A stretch of 64,000 nt of DNA from Sinorhizobium americanum (GCF_001651855.1 NZ_LNQC01000062.1:1-64000), one strand, 5' to 3'. Shown: positions 17,942 through 29,223, counted from the first letter of the stretch. The notes: generated by a model from the letters alone, not told the origin. Numbers and translations are program-made.

Positions 17942-19830
17942 GTCAAGACTCCCTGCGACAGTCGCCATGGGACTGTTGCCACAGTAAGCCTCGGCCCGCC
18001 GAACCTTAACAGCCGTGCCCTTAGGCGGCCCGCTCTGTTCATGTGCAATAGCTTCTGCAGCCAACCCTCCTTGATTATCTCAGGGATGAGAACGGTCACC
18101 TTGCGTTCGGGCGAGTCCAGATCGAGCTTCTCGACGAGCCGCAGAAGAGGCTCGTGAAGCTGGCGATAGGGAGCGGGAATCAGCATCAACCTCGGCGGCT
18201 GCAAACCTTTGGCGGCAACCGGCTCCTCCACTTCGGCTCGCCATTTTTCTCGAAGAAGCTTCTCGTCGTCGTCCATCTCTGGCCCGCCGAGCCGAATGAG
18301 ATGGACAGCAACCACGTCCGGCGAGATGGTCAGGGCGTACTTGATCGCCCTTTCGCTCAACCTGTTCCATTCTTCCGTAACGACAAGGACCGTCGGCGGC
18401 TCGACATCCTCGATGGTAATCGGGCCAGGTTCGCGCAGTTCCTGTTCCAGCGACGTGTAATAGCTCTTGATCGTCTTCAACAGCACGATGGTCATCGGGA
18501 CCGCAACGAGGGTTATCCAGGCGCCTTCGGCGAATTTGGCAACCAGGATGACAATGAGAGCCAAACCTGTGGCAACCGTGCCGACTGCATTCATGGCCAG
18601 CTTGAACGGAACGTTCCTGGACTGGCGGCGCCAGTGCACGACCATGCCCGCCTGCGAGACGGTAAAAGTCAGAAAGGCTCCAATGGCGAAAAGCGGGATG
18701 AGCTTCTCGGTAATGCCGCCGAAAGCGGCCAGGAGCAAACCAGCAGAACCGGAGAGAAAGACTATTCCAGCAGTGAACACCAGTCGGCGGCCCGGCTGGG
18801 CAAACGCCTTTGGAAGGTAGCCATCGGCTGCCACCATACGGCAAACCCGAGGAAATCCTACAAAGCTGGTGTTCGCAGAAAGGCACAGGATGCACAGCAG
18901 GCTGGTCATCGCCACATAGTAGAACGCGTTGTAGCCGGACACCGCGCCGATCACCTGTGAGAGCACGCTTTGGTAGCCTTCTTTCATCTGATCCATCGCG
19001 CCAATGTCGAAAGAGGTGGCGATGGTCGCGATCCCTCCGAGTAGCAGGCCGAGAACAACGACGATGATGGTGAGGGTGGCATAGGCGTTTCGCACGACCG
19101 GCTGACGGAAGGATCCAACGCCGTTCGAAACCGCCTCGACTCCCGTCATGGCCGTGCAGCCGCTGGCAAAGGCATGCATGAGAAGCCACAGGCTGACCGC
19201 GGCGGTCGGGGGCTCGAGGGGCGGCGGCGAAACGACTGGCAAGGGGTCAGCTTCCATGGCTATCCTTAATACGCCGTAGCCGATCACGCCCAGGAAGCAG
19301 GCGATAAACAGATAGGTCGGCAGGGCGAAGAGCCATCCGGCTTCGCCTGTTCCCCTCAGGTTGGCGACCATCACGATCAAGACGATGCCGAGGCACAGCG
19401 GCAGAATGTATGGATGAAGGCTCGGGATAGCCGAGACGAGTGCGCCAACGCCGGCTGAAACCCCGACGGCGACATTCAGGACGTAGTCGATCATCAACGC
19501 TGCCGCAGCGACAAGGCTTGGATGTTCTCCAAGGTTCTCCTTGGCGACGACATAGGCGCCGCCGCTGGTTGGATAGGCAGCGAGTGTCTGGCGGTATGAG
19601 AAATAGAGGATAGCCAACAGTGCGACGATGCAGGCCATGATCGGGCCGAGATAGAACAGGCCGGCGGCACCGAGCGGTATAAGGATGGTGAGCGCGGCCT
19701 CGGGTCCGTAAGAGGACGATCCCAGGCCGTCCAATCCCATTGCCGGCACCGCTTCTATCCAACCAATCTTCTTGTCTTCGTGCTCGCGGTTGGCGAGACG
19801 GCGGCCGAAGATAAGGCTACTAAAGCTCAA
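17938..19830 (-). CDS. APC-superfamily amino-acid/cation permease with cytoplasmic C-terminal domain
   Basis: 630 residues from a TTG at 19830 preceded by GGGAGGAAC; the longer frame to 20172 lacks hydrophobic or family-like content. About 12 membrane helices (roughly 35-470) open with GLDGLGSSSYGPEAALTIL and YPTSGGAYVVAKENLGEHPS, typical of APC transporters. A soluble tail of about 150 residues (VLVVTEEWNRLSERAIKYAL onward) resembles a universal-stress-like regulatory domain. It lies between two copies of the tRNA-His 3' half. Substrate unknown. Confidence 0.85.
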   Translation of the reverse strand: MSFSSLIFGRRLANREHEDKKIGWIEAVPAMGLDGLGSSSYGPEAALTILIPLGAAGLFYLGPIMACIVALLAILYFSYRQTLAAYPTSGGAYVVAKENLGEHPSLVAAAALMIDYVLNVAVGVSAGVGALVSAIPSLHPYILPLCLGIVLIVMVANLRGTGEAGWLFALPTYLFIACFLGVIGYGVLRIAMEADPLPVVSPPPLEPPTAAVSLWLLMHAFASGCTAMTGVEAVSNGVGSFRQPVVRNAYATLTIIVVVLGLLLGGIATIATSFDIGAMDQMKEGYQSVLSQVIGAVSGYNAFYYVAMTSLLCILCLSANTSFVGFPRVCRMVAADGYLPKAFAQPGRRLVFTAGIVFLSGSAGLLLAAFGGITEKLIPLFAIGAFLTFTVSQAGMVVHWRRQSRNVPFKLAMNAVGTVATGLALIVILVAKFAEGAWITLVAVPMTIVLLKTIKSYYTSLEQELREPGPITIEDVEPPTVLVVTEEWNRLSERAIKYALTISPDVVAVHLIRLGGPEMDDDEKLLREKWRAEVEEPVAAKGLQPPRLMLIPAPYRQLHEPLLRLVEKLDLDSPERKVTVLIPEIIKEGWLQKLLHMNRAGRLRARLLRFGGPRLTVATVPWRLSQGVLT

Positions 19831-20647
19831 ACTCTGTTCCTCCCAGCACGCCCTCGGAAGCACACCGAACCTCTTGCAGGGCTTCCGGTTCCGCGAGCCG
19901 AAAAATATCGATAGCGGTCGAAAGCTGAACAAATACGCGGGAGACCGAATGACCTGCGGAAGCAGGCACGAAGCGGCCAGTTTACCGCTGCTGTGCTGCA
20001 TGCGAGCACCTGAAACGCCGTGGTCAGGGCTTAAGACTATGACGATGCGGCGCCCCCGGCGTCCAAGGGACGCAGCGCAGTGCACTGGCTTGACGGGAAC
20101 GCCGGCTGGCGCTTTGCTGTCCGTCTGAAGCGGGCGCTCCGCAGCGGCCCCGAACTTCTGCTCTACACCCAAAACGGAAGACTGGGTCGCGTACCAGGCG
20201 CCAGTATGTGGTTAAGGATGACATGGCCCCTTCTCACCATCCCGGGAACGTGAGCCAGGGGCCGGAATGCAGGGAAAGGGTTTCGCCCTGTGCAATATAG
20301 GCAGGCAACGTTTCTCAACATGCCGGCAATTATTTCCGGCAGTGACGGGAGGTTCGCCATATCTGGTTGATCTCCGTTACTGTATGCAAACGATGTTCCG
20401 TCCGCCGGCGGCATGGAACAAGTGCTGCACAGCTCGAGATATTCGAGGGGCAAATCGCAGTCTCGGCATGGCCATTCGGTGTTGGTGAAAGCGGCTATAC
20501 TGGAGGAGGAAACTACCCGTTGTCGGCGTGCGAACAGCTTCGCGTTCCCGAGTTGCAATGAGAGACCCTGATAGTAACAGCCGTGCCAGTGTCGACGGAA
20601 CGCCCACTGCAAGCGCGAATGCGCGCAACCAGATCGCCGCGCGCCGC
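19831..20647. other. Intergenic, no gene supported
   Basis: These 817 bp between the permease start and the second tRNA repeat hold several overlapping frames on both strands, but none has a good start site, family-like sequence or consistent codon use. It should include the permease promoter. It may be leftover mobile-element DNA. Confidence 0.4.
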
Positions 20648-20701
20648 ATTTTCCAAGGAGAAATGGTACGGTTGGGTGGTCTCGAACCACCGACCTCAGG
20701 T
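20648..20701 (-). repeat. tRNA-His-side copy of the 54-bp direct repeat
   Basis: Partner of 17448-17501, exactly 3200 bp away. It includes nucleotides 40-77 of the intact tRNA-His plus 16 bp beyond its 3' end. Confidence 0.8.
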
Positions 20702-20740
20702 GCCACAAACCTGCGCTCTAACCAACTGAGCTACAACCGC
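20664..20740 (-). tRNA. tRNA-His (GTG)
   Basis: 77 nt with encoded CCA. The anticodon loop TTGTGGC gives GTG, within the stem CAGGT/ACCTG. The acceptor stem pairs GCGGTTG with CAACCGT (first pair a G-T wobble). The base before position 1 is T, not G, and the discriminator is A, matching the unusual alphaproteobacterial histidine tRNA that lacks G-1:C73. The T arm is GGTGG-TTCGAGA-CCACC. Confidence 0.95.
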
Positions 20741-20891
20741 ACTCGGGGCGCGCGATCCAAATCGCTTGGGTCGTCGCGTTGGCGGCTCACATACGGTCAC
20801 TTCAGCCGATTTGCAAGCCTTAACTTCAGATTATCAAGCAAAAAGACCGGATGGCAAGCACCCGGCCCCTTGAGCAAATTTTGAATGGCCG

Positions 20892-20997
20892 TACAGCGCC
20901 GCGCGTCTTACCAGACGCGCAAAGGTCGCTGTAGCACTTTGAATTGCTGCATGTCTTTGTCGTTAAATCGAGGTCGATTGAAGGAGACATGCAGTAG
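20892..20997. repeat. RIME-type intergenic repeat, full length
   Basis: 106 bp made of two palindromes: ACAGCG...CGCTGT containing GCGCGTCT/AGACGCGC, then CTGCATGT...ACATGCAG. This is the rhizobial intergenic mosaic element; related copies occur at 44711, 52442 and 57584. It stands 8 bp beyond the phasin stop. Confidence 0.85.
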
Positions 20998-21004
20998 GGA
21001 CCGA

Positions 21005-21448
21005 TCAGGCCTTGAAGGTGGAGACGACCTTTTCGGCGGCTTCCTTGCCAGGCTTGGCAACGTTCTCGGCGACCTTGCGGGTGGCTTCCTGCATCGACTT
21101 GGCCTGCTCGACGGCGACTTCGGCCTGCTTGCGGATGAAGGCGGTCTGCAGTTCGACCAGTTCAGAGAGCGACTTCACGCCGAGCAGCGCTTCCATGTGC
21201 GAGAGCGAGTTCTCGGCATTGGTGCGCAGCGCGTTGATCGCCTTGAGACCGAGCTCGACGGAGCCGGACTGGGCGCTTTCGAGCGTCGCTTCGACGGTCT
21301 TGGTTGCCTCTTCGGCGGCGGTCTTCATCTTGGCATAGGCGTCCTTCGACTGTGCGGCGCCCTTTTCGGCGAACTCGCGGAAGCTGTCGGCGAATTTCGT
21401 CGGGTCGAAGGAAAGGGCAAATGCGTCGTCGGTCTTCTTGGTAGCCAT
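21005..21448 (-). CDS. phaP: Phasin (polyhydroxybutyrate granule protein)
   Basis: 147 residues, Ala/Lys/Glu-rich and almost wholly helical, with the phasin-2 family pattern: FDPTKFADSFREFAEKGAAQ, SAQSGSVELGLKAINALR and LVELQTAFIRKQAEVAVEQA. AAGGAGCGC precedes the ATG. Phasins coat PHB granules and limit their size. Paired TGC-N3-GCA sites upstream suggest control by PhaR. Confidence 0.92.
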   Translation of the reverse strand: MATKKTDDAFALSFDPTKFADSFREFAEKGAAQSKDAYAKMKTAAEEATKTVEATLESAQSGSVELGLKAINALRTNAENSLSHMEALLGVKSLSELVELQTAFIRKQAEVAVEQAKSMQEATRKVAENVAKPGKEAAEKVVSTFKA

Positions 21449-21524
21449 TGGTATGCGCTCCTTGGTGTGGCCCTCTTAAGAGGCGCCTCGGTGGGTGATG
21501 GCGATCTTATAATCGATCTCTTTG

Positions 21525-21551
21525 TGCATTGCAACAAAATTGTGCACCGCA
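21525..21551 (-). promoter_or_regulatory. Paired TGC-N3-GCA sites, likely PhaR operators
   Basis: TGCATTGCA (21525-21533) and TGCACCGCA (21543-21551), 18 bp apart, lie upstream of the phasin gene. A TATAAG -10-like hexamer on the minus strand is at 21505-21510, so the sites cover the -35 region. PhaR of related bacteria recognises TGC-N3-GCA. Confidence 0.55.
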
Positions 21552-21680
21552 CAAAAGCCGCTGCTATTAACCTTGCGGGGCGAAAGGTACGCGGAGAGCG
21601 GGGCCTTCGCTGGACCCCCGCAGATGCGGCAGGTATTAATAGAGTGTTAACACGCAAGCGCCCCGTCAATAGGCCTGCCC

Positions 21681-24600
21681 ATGCCCGCGAGACAGTATCC
21701 ATTCATCGACATTGCCGTGCATGCACGGGTGCGGGAGCATTTTTCCCGCGGCGATGCGTCGGTTCTCTTCTCGAAGGACCTGGCGCGCGTCCTGTGGGCA
21801 AACGATCAGGGCGCCAAGCTGTTCGGCGTCGCTTCTGTCTACGACTTCATTGATAGTCCGATCAATCCGAACGACCTGTCGCTGCGCCAGTTGCGCGCCG
21901 CCGCGGCGCAGCTTGCCGCCGTCGGCGACCGGCGCCAATTGTTGATCCGGATCGCAGCCGGCTTCCGCAGGCTGCCGCTCAATGCAACCGTGGAGATGAT
22001 CCGCATCCGGCCCGGCGAGGACGCCGTTCTCTTCACCGCTCCGCACAACGGCAAGGCGCTTTCGCCGGAAGACCGCGCCGCCGCCATGATCGCCGGGTTG
22101 GACGGACCGGACACACACATGGCCGTGCTCGACGACGACGGCGGCGTCGTCGCCCGGTCGCCAGGATTCGAGCATTTGGGGTTGTCGGACGACGTCCGGC
22201 GGACGCTCGTCTCGGCAGTGGCGCGCGAGAAGGATCGGCTGGTCAAGCGCCTCGTCGCGACCGAGAAGGGGCAATTGCCTGCGGCCATCGGCAGGATTTC
22301 CGATCACCCAGCCCTCCATCTTCTCTTCGCCGTTGAGGCCACACTGGAAGCGCCGGATAGCGGAGAGACCACCGCCACGGTCGAGCCAGATGCAATCGCC
22401 GCGGCGGCGGAGGTCGAGACCGAGCAAGATGCCGCTTCGCAGGCCGCGCCGGACGAGCCTGCCGAACCTCCGGTGCAGGAAGATGCCTCCGAGACCGTGT
22501 CGACGACGGAGCTCGCCAAAACCGAAGAGCAGCCGGCCGATACGGCGCCGATCGAGGAAGAGCAGAGCGAACCGGCACTCCAGTCCAACGAGGCGGCAAA
22601 GCCGATAGCGAGCGCAGAGACCCTCGAGTACGCGCCGCAAGCGGCGACATCGAACGCCGCCAGCGGCACGACCGCGGTGTCGGACTTCACCTTCACGCCG
22701 GGCAGCCGGGCAGTCCGCTTCGTCTGGAAGATCGACGCGGAGGGCCGCTTCAGCGAGATCTCCGAGGAATTCGCAGCCGCCGTCGGTCCGAAATCGGCCG
22801 GTGTGGTAGGCCTGACCTTCGCCGAGCTTGCAGAGCGCTACGATCTCGATCCCGACCACAAGATCAACGCGCTCCTGCATCGCCGCGATACCTGGTCCGG
22901 CAAGACTATCCTGTGGCCGGTCGAGGGGACGAGCCTCAAGGTACCGGTCGACCTCGCCGCGCTGCCGACCTATTCCCGTTCGCGTGAGTTCGACGGTTTC
23001 CGCGGCTTCGGTATCGTGCGGATTGCCGATGCGGTTGAGGACGAAAAGGCCAGCGGCTTGGCGCTCGCCCGTGTCGACACCCCCCGGGAAGAGGGGATGC
23101 CGGCCGAAGCTCCGGCCGAGGACACTCCCGTCTCCGCTGAAGATCAGACGGAAGCAGAGTTCCAGGCATCCGGCGCGGCCAATGCGCCGATGGGCGAACC
23201 TGCGACGGGAGACACGCCGACAGAGGACCCCTTCGCCGGCGAACGGCCAGCCCTTCGCATCGTCGATGCTCCGGCGCGCGCGCCCTCCGACAAGATCATC
23301 GATCTCGATGAGCATCGGCCGGCGGGCTCCGGGGTGCTGACTCGCGGCGAGCAGGCAGCCTTCCGCGAGATCGCACGGCAGCTCGGCGCGCATTTCGTTG
23401 AGCCGGCGCCACCGCCGAGTGCGGTGAGCAGCGATGATGCGCACTCGGCGGGCGTCGTGCCATCGGCAGAAGCCGCCGCCACCGAAAGCACGTCGGCGGA
23501 TGATGCGACCGCTTCCCGTCAGAAGGAGACGGTTCCGACAGCCGGCGACGAGGCACCCCCTGCCCCGCGCGGCTGCGTCGGCATGAGCAGCGAAATCCTT
23601 GACCGCCTGCCGGTCGCGCTCCTCATTCATCACGGCGACGCGCTGCTCTACGCCAATCCGGAATTTCTGCGGCTGACCAGCTACCCGACGCTCGAGGCGT
23701 TCGATCAGGAGGGAGGCCTTGAAGCTCTCTTCGCCTATGGCCGCGAATCCGGGCAATCGGAGCCGGACGGGACGATGACCCTGGTGCGCGCCAATGGTCA
23801 GCTCGCTCCGGTCAGCGCCCATCTCCACTCGATCCAGTGGGAGGGGAGAAGCGCGCTGATGTTGGCGCTAAGCCCCGCTGCCGCCCGTGCCGTCGAGACG
23901 GCCACGCCGGAGGCACAGCGCTCGCCGGGGGCCGAGGCGCGGCTCAGGATGGAAATCGACGAACTCCGCTCGATTCTCGAGACGGCCACCGACGGCGTCG
24001 TGGTCCTTGGCCAGGAAGGCGACATTCGCACGATGAACCGCTCGGCAAGCGCGCTCTTCAACTATGATGAAGACGAGATGCGCGGAAAGCCGTTCGCCGC
24101 CCTCTTCGCGCATGAGAGCCAGAAGGCGGTGATCGACTACCTGCACGGCCTTTCCGGCCATGGCGTCGCAAGCGTGCTCAACGATGGCCGGGAAGTGATC
24201 GGCCGGGAGGCGGGCGGCGGCTTCATTCCGCTGTTCATGACCATCGGCCGGCTTTCCTCCTCCAACGGCTATTGCGCCGTCATCCGCGACATCACCCAAT
24301 GGAAGCGGACCGAGGAGGAATTGCGCAACGCCAAGCGTGCCGCCGAGACCGCCAACGCTCACAAGACCGAGTTCCTCGCACGGGTCAGCCACGAGATCCG
24401 CACGCCGCTCAACGCCATAATCGGTTTTTCCGACATGATGGCGAGCGAGCATTTCGGACCGGTCGGCCATCCACGCTATATCGAATATGCCGGCGACATC
24501 GGCCGGTCGGGTCGGCATGTGCTCGACATCGTCAACGACCTGCTCGACATCTCGAAGATCGAGGCCGGCGAGATGGAGCTCGATTTCAGCGCCGTCGACC

Positions 24601-25061
24601 TCAACGAGGCCGTCTCCGAAGCCGTCTCGCTGGTGCAGCCGCAGGCCAACAGCCAGCGGGTGATCATCCGCACCTCGCTGTCCGGCTCGGTGCCGGAGGT
24701 CGTGGCCGACGGCCGCTCGATCAAGCAGATCGCGCTCAACATCCTGGCGAACGCCATCCGGTTTACGCCCTCCGGCGGGCAGATCGTCGTATCGACTTCA
24801 TACGAGACGAATGGCAGCGTCATCCTCCGGATCCGCGACACCGGCATCGGCATGACCCGCAACGAGCTCGACCAGGCGATGAAGCCGTTCCGGCAGGTGA
24901 CGACCGGCGGGCGCAAGCGCGGCGAAGGCACCGGCCTCGGCCTGCCGCTGACCAAGGCGATGGCCGAGGCAAACCGCGCCCAGTTCGCCATCAGCTCCGC
25001 GCCCAACGAGGGCACGCTGGTTGAGGTATCCTTCCCGTCGCAACGCGTCTTGGCGAACTGA
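21681..25061 (+). CDS. pdhS: PAS-domain sensor histidine kinase of the PdhS/PleC/DivJ cell-cycle group
   Basis: 1126 residues, soluble (no clear membrane helix). A unique N-terminal sensing region (about 1-215) is followed by acidic Ala/Pro/Glu-rich linkers (about 225-340 and 455-630), PAS-like domains (about 635-720 and 755-880), the HisKA helix with phospho-acceptor His904 in ARVSHEIRTPLNAIIGFSDM, and the HATPase with DTGIGM and GEGTGLGLPL. The H-box matches kinases that act on DivK in alphaproteobacteria. The symbol is assigned by resemblance to Brucella PdhS; another member of the PdhS/PleC/DivJ group is possible. Confidence 0.8.
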   Translation: MPARQYPFIDIAVHARVREHFSRGDASVLFSKDLARVLWANDQGAKLFGVASVYDFIDSPINPNDLSLRQLRAAAAQLAAVGDRRQLLIRIAAGFRRLPLNATVEMIRIRPGEDAVLFTAPHNGKALSPEDRAAAMIAGLDGPDTHMAVLDDDGGVVARSPGFEHLGLSDDVRRTLVSAVAREKDRLVKRLVATEKGQLPAAIGRISDHPALHLLFAVEATLEAPDSGETTATVEPDAIAAAAEVETEQDAASQAAPDEPAEPPVQEDASETVSTTELAKTEEQPADTAPIEEEQSEPALQSNEAAKPIASAETLEYAPQAATSNAASGTTAVSDFTFTPGSRAVRFVWKIDAEGRFSEISEEFAAAVGPKSAGVVGLTFAELAERYDLDPDHKINALLHRRDTWSGKTILWPVEGTSLKVPVDLAALPTYSRSREFDGFRGFGIVRIADAVEDEKASGLALARVDTPREEGMPAEAPAEDTPVSAEDQTEAEFQASGAANAPMGEPATGDTPTEDPFAGERPALRIVDAPARAPSDKIIDLDEHRPAGSGVLTRGEQAAFREIARQLGAHFVEPAPPPSAVSSDDAHSAGVVPSAEAAATESTSADDATASRQKETVPTAGDEAPPAPRGCVGMSSEILDRLPVALLIHHGDALLYANPEFLRLTSYPTLEAFDQEGGLEALFAYGRESGQSEPDGTMTLVRANGQLAPVSAHLHSIQWEGRSALMLALSPAAARAVETATPEAQRSPGAEARLRMEIDELRSILETATDGVVVLGQEGDIRTMNRSASALFNYDEDEMRGKPFAALFAHESQKAVIDYLHGLSGHGVASVLNDGREVIGREAGGGFIPLFMTIGRLSSSNGYCAVIRDITQWKRTEEELRNAKRAAETANAHKTEFLARVSHEIRTPLNAIIGFSDMMASEHFGPVGHPRYIEYAGDIGRSGRHVLDIVNDLLDISKIEAGEMELDFSAVDLNEAVSEAVSLVQPQANSQRVIIRTSLSGSVPEVVADGRSIKQIALNILANAIRFTPSGGQIVVSTSYETNGSVILRIRDTGIGMTRNELDQAMKPFRQVTTGGRKRGEGTGLGLPLTKAMAEANRAQFAISSAPNEGTLVEVSFPSQRVLAN

Positions 25062-25080
25062 GGGCCGATGCTGTAAGGAA

Positions 25081-26823
25081 ATGTTGACCTGCGGCAGCCA
25101 GTTTGGCTGCCGCGCAGCACCTTGCCCCGGAACGCATCGTTTGCACTTCACCGCCAAAAACCTCAAGCGACGCTATGCCAGGTCGGGCACCGGCCTGACG
25201 CATCGGCTGCTCGCAAGCTGGTCCGGCCTCGCCTCGGCAATCGTGCTGATGCCGATCGTCGCTATCGCGTGGCTTGCGCTGACCGGCGGCGGCGCGGACT
25301 GGCCGCATCTCATCGAGAACGTCATTCCGCGCGCCACCGTCAGAACGCTGATGCTCGTCGGTCTGACGGGTGCTGCGACCGCCGTCGTCGGCATCGTGAC
25401 GGCGTGGCTGGTGGCAACCTGCGAATTTCCGCTGCGCCGGCTCCTTTCCGCCATGCTCGTGCTGCCGCTTGCAATCCCGGCCTATCTCGCGGCCTACGCC
25501 TTCGGCGAGCTCCTGACCTTCACTGGACCGGTCCAGGGGCTCATCCGGGCGATCTTCGGTTTTCAGACGAGCCGGGACTATTGGTTTCCGGACGTGCGCT
25601 CGCTCGGCGGCGCGGTGCTGGTGATCAGCTCGGTCCTCTATCCCTATATCTATCTTGCCTGCCGCTCGATGTTTCTGATGCAGGGCCGTGCGGCCGCCGA
25701 CGTGGCGCGCACGCTCGGCGCCGGGCCGCTCAAGGTCTTCCTGAAAATCCAGATCCCCATGGCCAGGCCGGCGATCGTGATCGGCCTGACGCTCGTCGCC
25801 ATGGAGACGATGAACGACATCGGCGCGGTCGAGTTTCTCGGGGTCCAGACCCTGACCTTTTCCATCTTCGACACCTGGCTCAACCGTGGCAGCCTTGCCG
25901 GTGCGGCGCAGATCGCCTGCATCATGCTTGTCTTCATCGTCGCATTGATGATGGTCGAGCGCGCCGCCCGCCGCAGCCAGCGCTTCTCCAGCCAGAAGAC
26001 GACGGCCGCCGTTCACGACGCGGTGCGCCTGGAGCTGGCCGGCTGGAAGAAATGGACCGCGACCCTCGTCTGTCTCCTGCCTGTTCTTTCCGGTTTTGCC
26101 GTCCCCTTCCTGGTGCTCGGCAACTACGCCTTCAAGCGGCTCGACCAATTTTTGGCGCCGCGCCTCCTCGACGCATTGCTGCACAGCGTCCTGGTCTCCG
26201 GTCTGACGGCATTCGTCGCGGTCTTCCTGGGTTTCGTCATGGCCTATGCGGCCCGCACCGGCCGCTCGCCGGTCACGGAAGTCGCCGGGCGGCTCGCCTC
26301 GTTCGGTTACGGCGTGCCGGGCACGGTGCTCGCCATTGGCGTGCTCTTTCCGCTCGCTGCACTCGACAATGGCCTGGATGCGTGGATGCGCGACCTTTTC
26401 GGCATTTCCACCGGTCTCGTCCTCAGCGGCACCGGCTTTGCGATCGTCTATGCCTGCGCGGTACGGTTTCTCACCATGGCCGAGGGGACGCTGGAGGCCG
26501 GCTTCCACAAGCTCTCGCCGCACCTCGACATGGCCGCGCGCGCGCTCGGCCGGACGAGCGCCCAGACCTTGCGCTCGGTGCTTCTGCCGATGATGCGCCC
26601 GGCGGTGCTGACATCGGCGCTGCTCGTCTTCATCGAAACGATGAAGGAGCTTTCCGCGACCATCATGCTGCGGCCGTTCAATTTCAATACGCTCGCCACC
26701 CTCGTCTACGAGGATGCGTCGCGCGCCAAGGTCGAGGATGCCTCGGTCGCCGCCATGATCATCGTCATCGCCGGCATGATCCCGGTCATTCTGGTGTCGC
26801 GGTCGCTTGAAAGCCGCTCATAG
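25081..26823 (+). CDS. Fe3+-type ABC transporter permease (fused two-domain), orphan
   Basis: About 580 residues from ATG 25081, which follows TAAGGAA; a TTG at 25141 is an alternative start. Two permease halves each carry about six helices and an EAA-type loop (VARTLGAGPLKVFLKIQIPM and ALGRTSAQTLRSVLLPMMRP). This is the SfuB/FbpB double-length layout for ferric iron uptake. No binding protein or ATPase gene is adjacent, so its partners must be elsewhere. Other substrates (thiamine, phosphonates) use similar permeases. Confidence 0.8.
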   Translation: MLTCGSQFGCRAAPCPGTHRLHFTAKNLKRRYARSGTGLTHRLLASWSGLASAIVLMPIVAIAWLALTGGGADWPHLIENVIPRATVRTLMLVGLTGAATAVVGIVTAWLVATCEFPLRRLLSAMLVLPLAIPAYLAAYAFGELLTFTGPVQGLIRAIFGFQTSRDYWFPDVRSLGGAVLVISSVLYPYIYLACRSMFLMQGRAAADVARTLGAGPLKVFLKIQIPMARPAIVIGLTLVAMETMNDIGAVEFLGVQTLTFSIFDTWLNRGSLAGAAQIACIMLVFIVALMMVERAARRSQRFSSQKTTAAVHDAVRLELAGWKKWTATLVCLLPVLSGFAVPFLVLGNYAFKRLDQFLAPRLLDALLHSVLVSGLTAFVAVFLGFVMAYAARTGRSPVTEVAGRLASFGYGVPGTVLAIGVLFPLAALDNGLDAWMRDLFGISTGLVLSGTGFAIVYACAVRFLTMAEGTLEAGFHKLSPHLDMAARALGRTSAQTLRSVLLPMMRPAVLTSALLVFIETMKELSATIMLRPFNFNTLATLVYEDASRAKVEDASVAAMIIVIAGMIPVILVSRSLESRS

Positions 26824-26841
26824 GACACATTCCCCGAGCAC

Positions 26842-26870
26842 AAAAAAAGAGGCAGCTCGCGGCCGCCTCT
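26842..26870 (-). terminator. Rho-independent terminator facing left
   Basis: On the minus strand AGAGGC, an 11-nt loop, then GCCTCT followed by seven T residues. The nearest minus-strand stop codon (acetoacetyl-CoA synthetase) is 234 bp away, so it may end a long trailer or a separate small RNA. The gap 26824-27103 contains no ORF I can support. Confidence 0.75.
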
Positions 26871-27103
26871 GAAGTCATGCTAACCAACAAATGCTCGAGA
26901 ACTCGGGACGTCATGTCTGTGACAGCATCGCTGCTGTGGCACCGGCGCCTTGATGGACCGGCCTCCAGTTGGCTCGACCATGCCCCGGCAAACCTTAACA
27001 AGACCTTACCGCCAGACCCGACAATCTTAGGAAATGGGCCGCAAGTCGGCTTGCTTGGTTAATTCCGCTGGCGCGTCCAGGTTGACCGACGCCGGCCCGC
27101 CCC

Positions 27104-29056
<1,953 letters not shown>

Positions 29057-29223
29057 GCGTTCCTCCACTCCCTCTGCCCTGTTCTATACCATGCTGCAAC
29101 GCAAAATAAACAGCGTGCACGGCAGCGCCACCTCCTTGAACACGACATTTCCATGTCAGTTGCATTTGCCCTCTTCAAGGCCTATCCAGACGGTTTCACC
29201 AAGGGCGATGCCGACCGACCGAA

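Noticed and set aside
19831-20172. N-terminal 114-residue extension of the APC transporter
   Set aside because: Low-complexity, Arg/Pro-rich, no helix; the TTG start at 19830 has a strong GGAGGA site.
20892-20997. Palindromic repeats considered as CRISPR
   Set aside because: Copies are single, dispersed and of two different palindromes, with no regular spacers; they fit RIME elements.
21666-23828. 720-codon open frame antisense to the histidine kinase
   Set aside because: It mirrors the Ala/Glu/Pro-rich linkers of the kinase on the other strand; its Arg/Gly-rich product has no family pattern and the kinase frame is clearly real.
24991-26523. 510-codon minus-strand frame over the ferric-type permease
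   Set aside because: Its translation is Asp/Arg/His-rich and featureless, a shadow of a membrane-protein gene.
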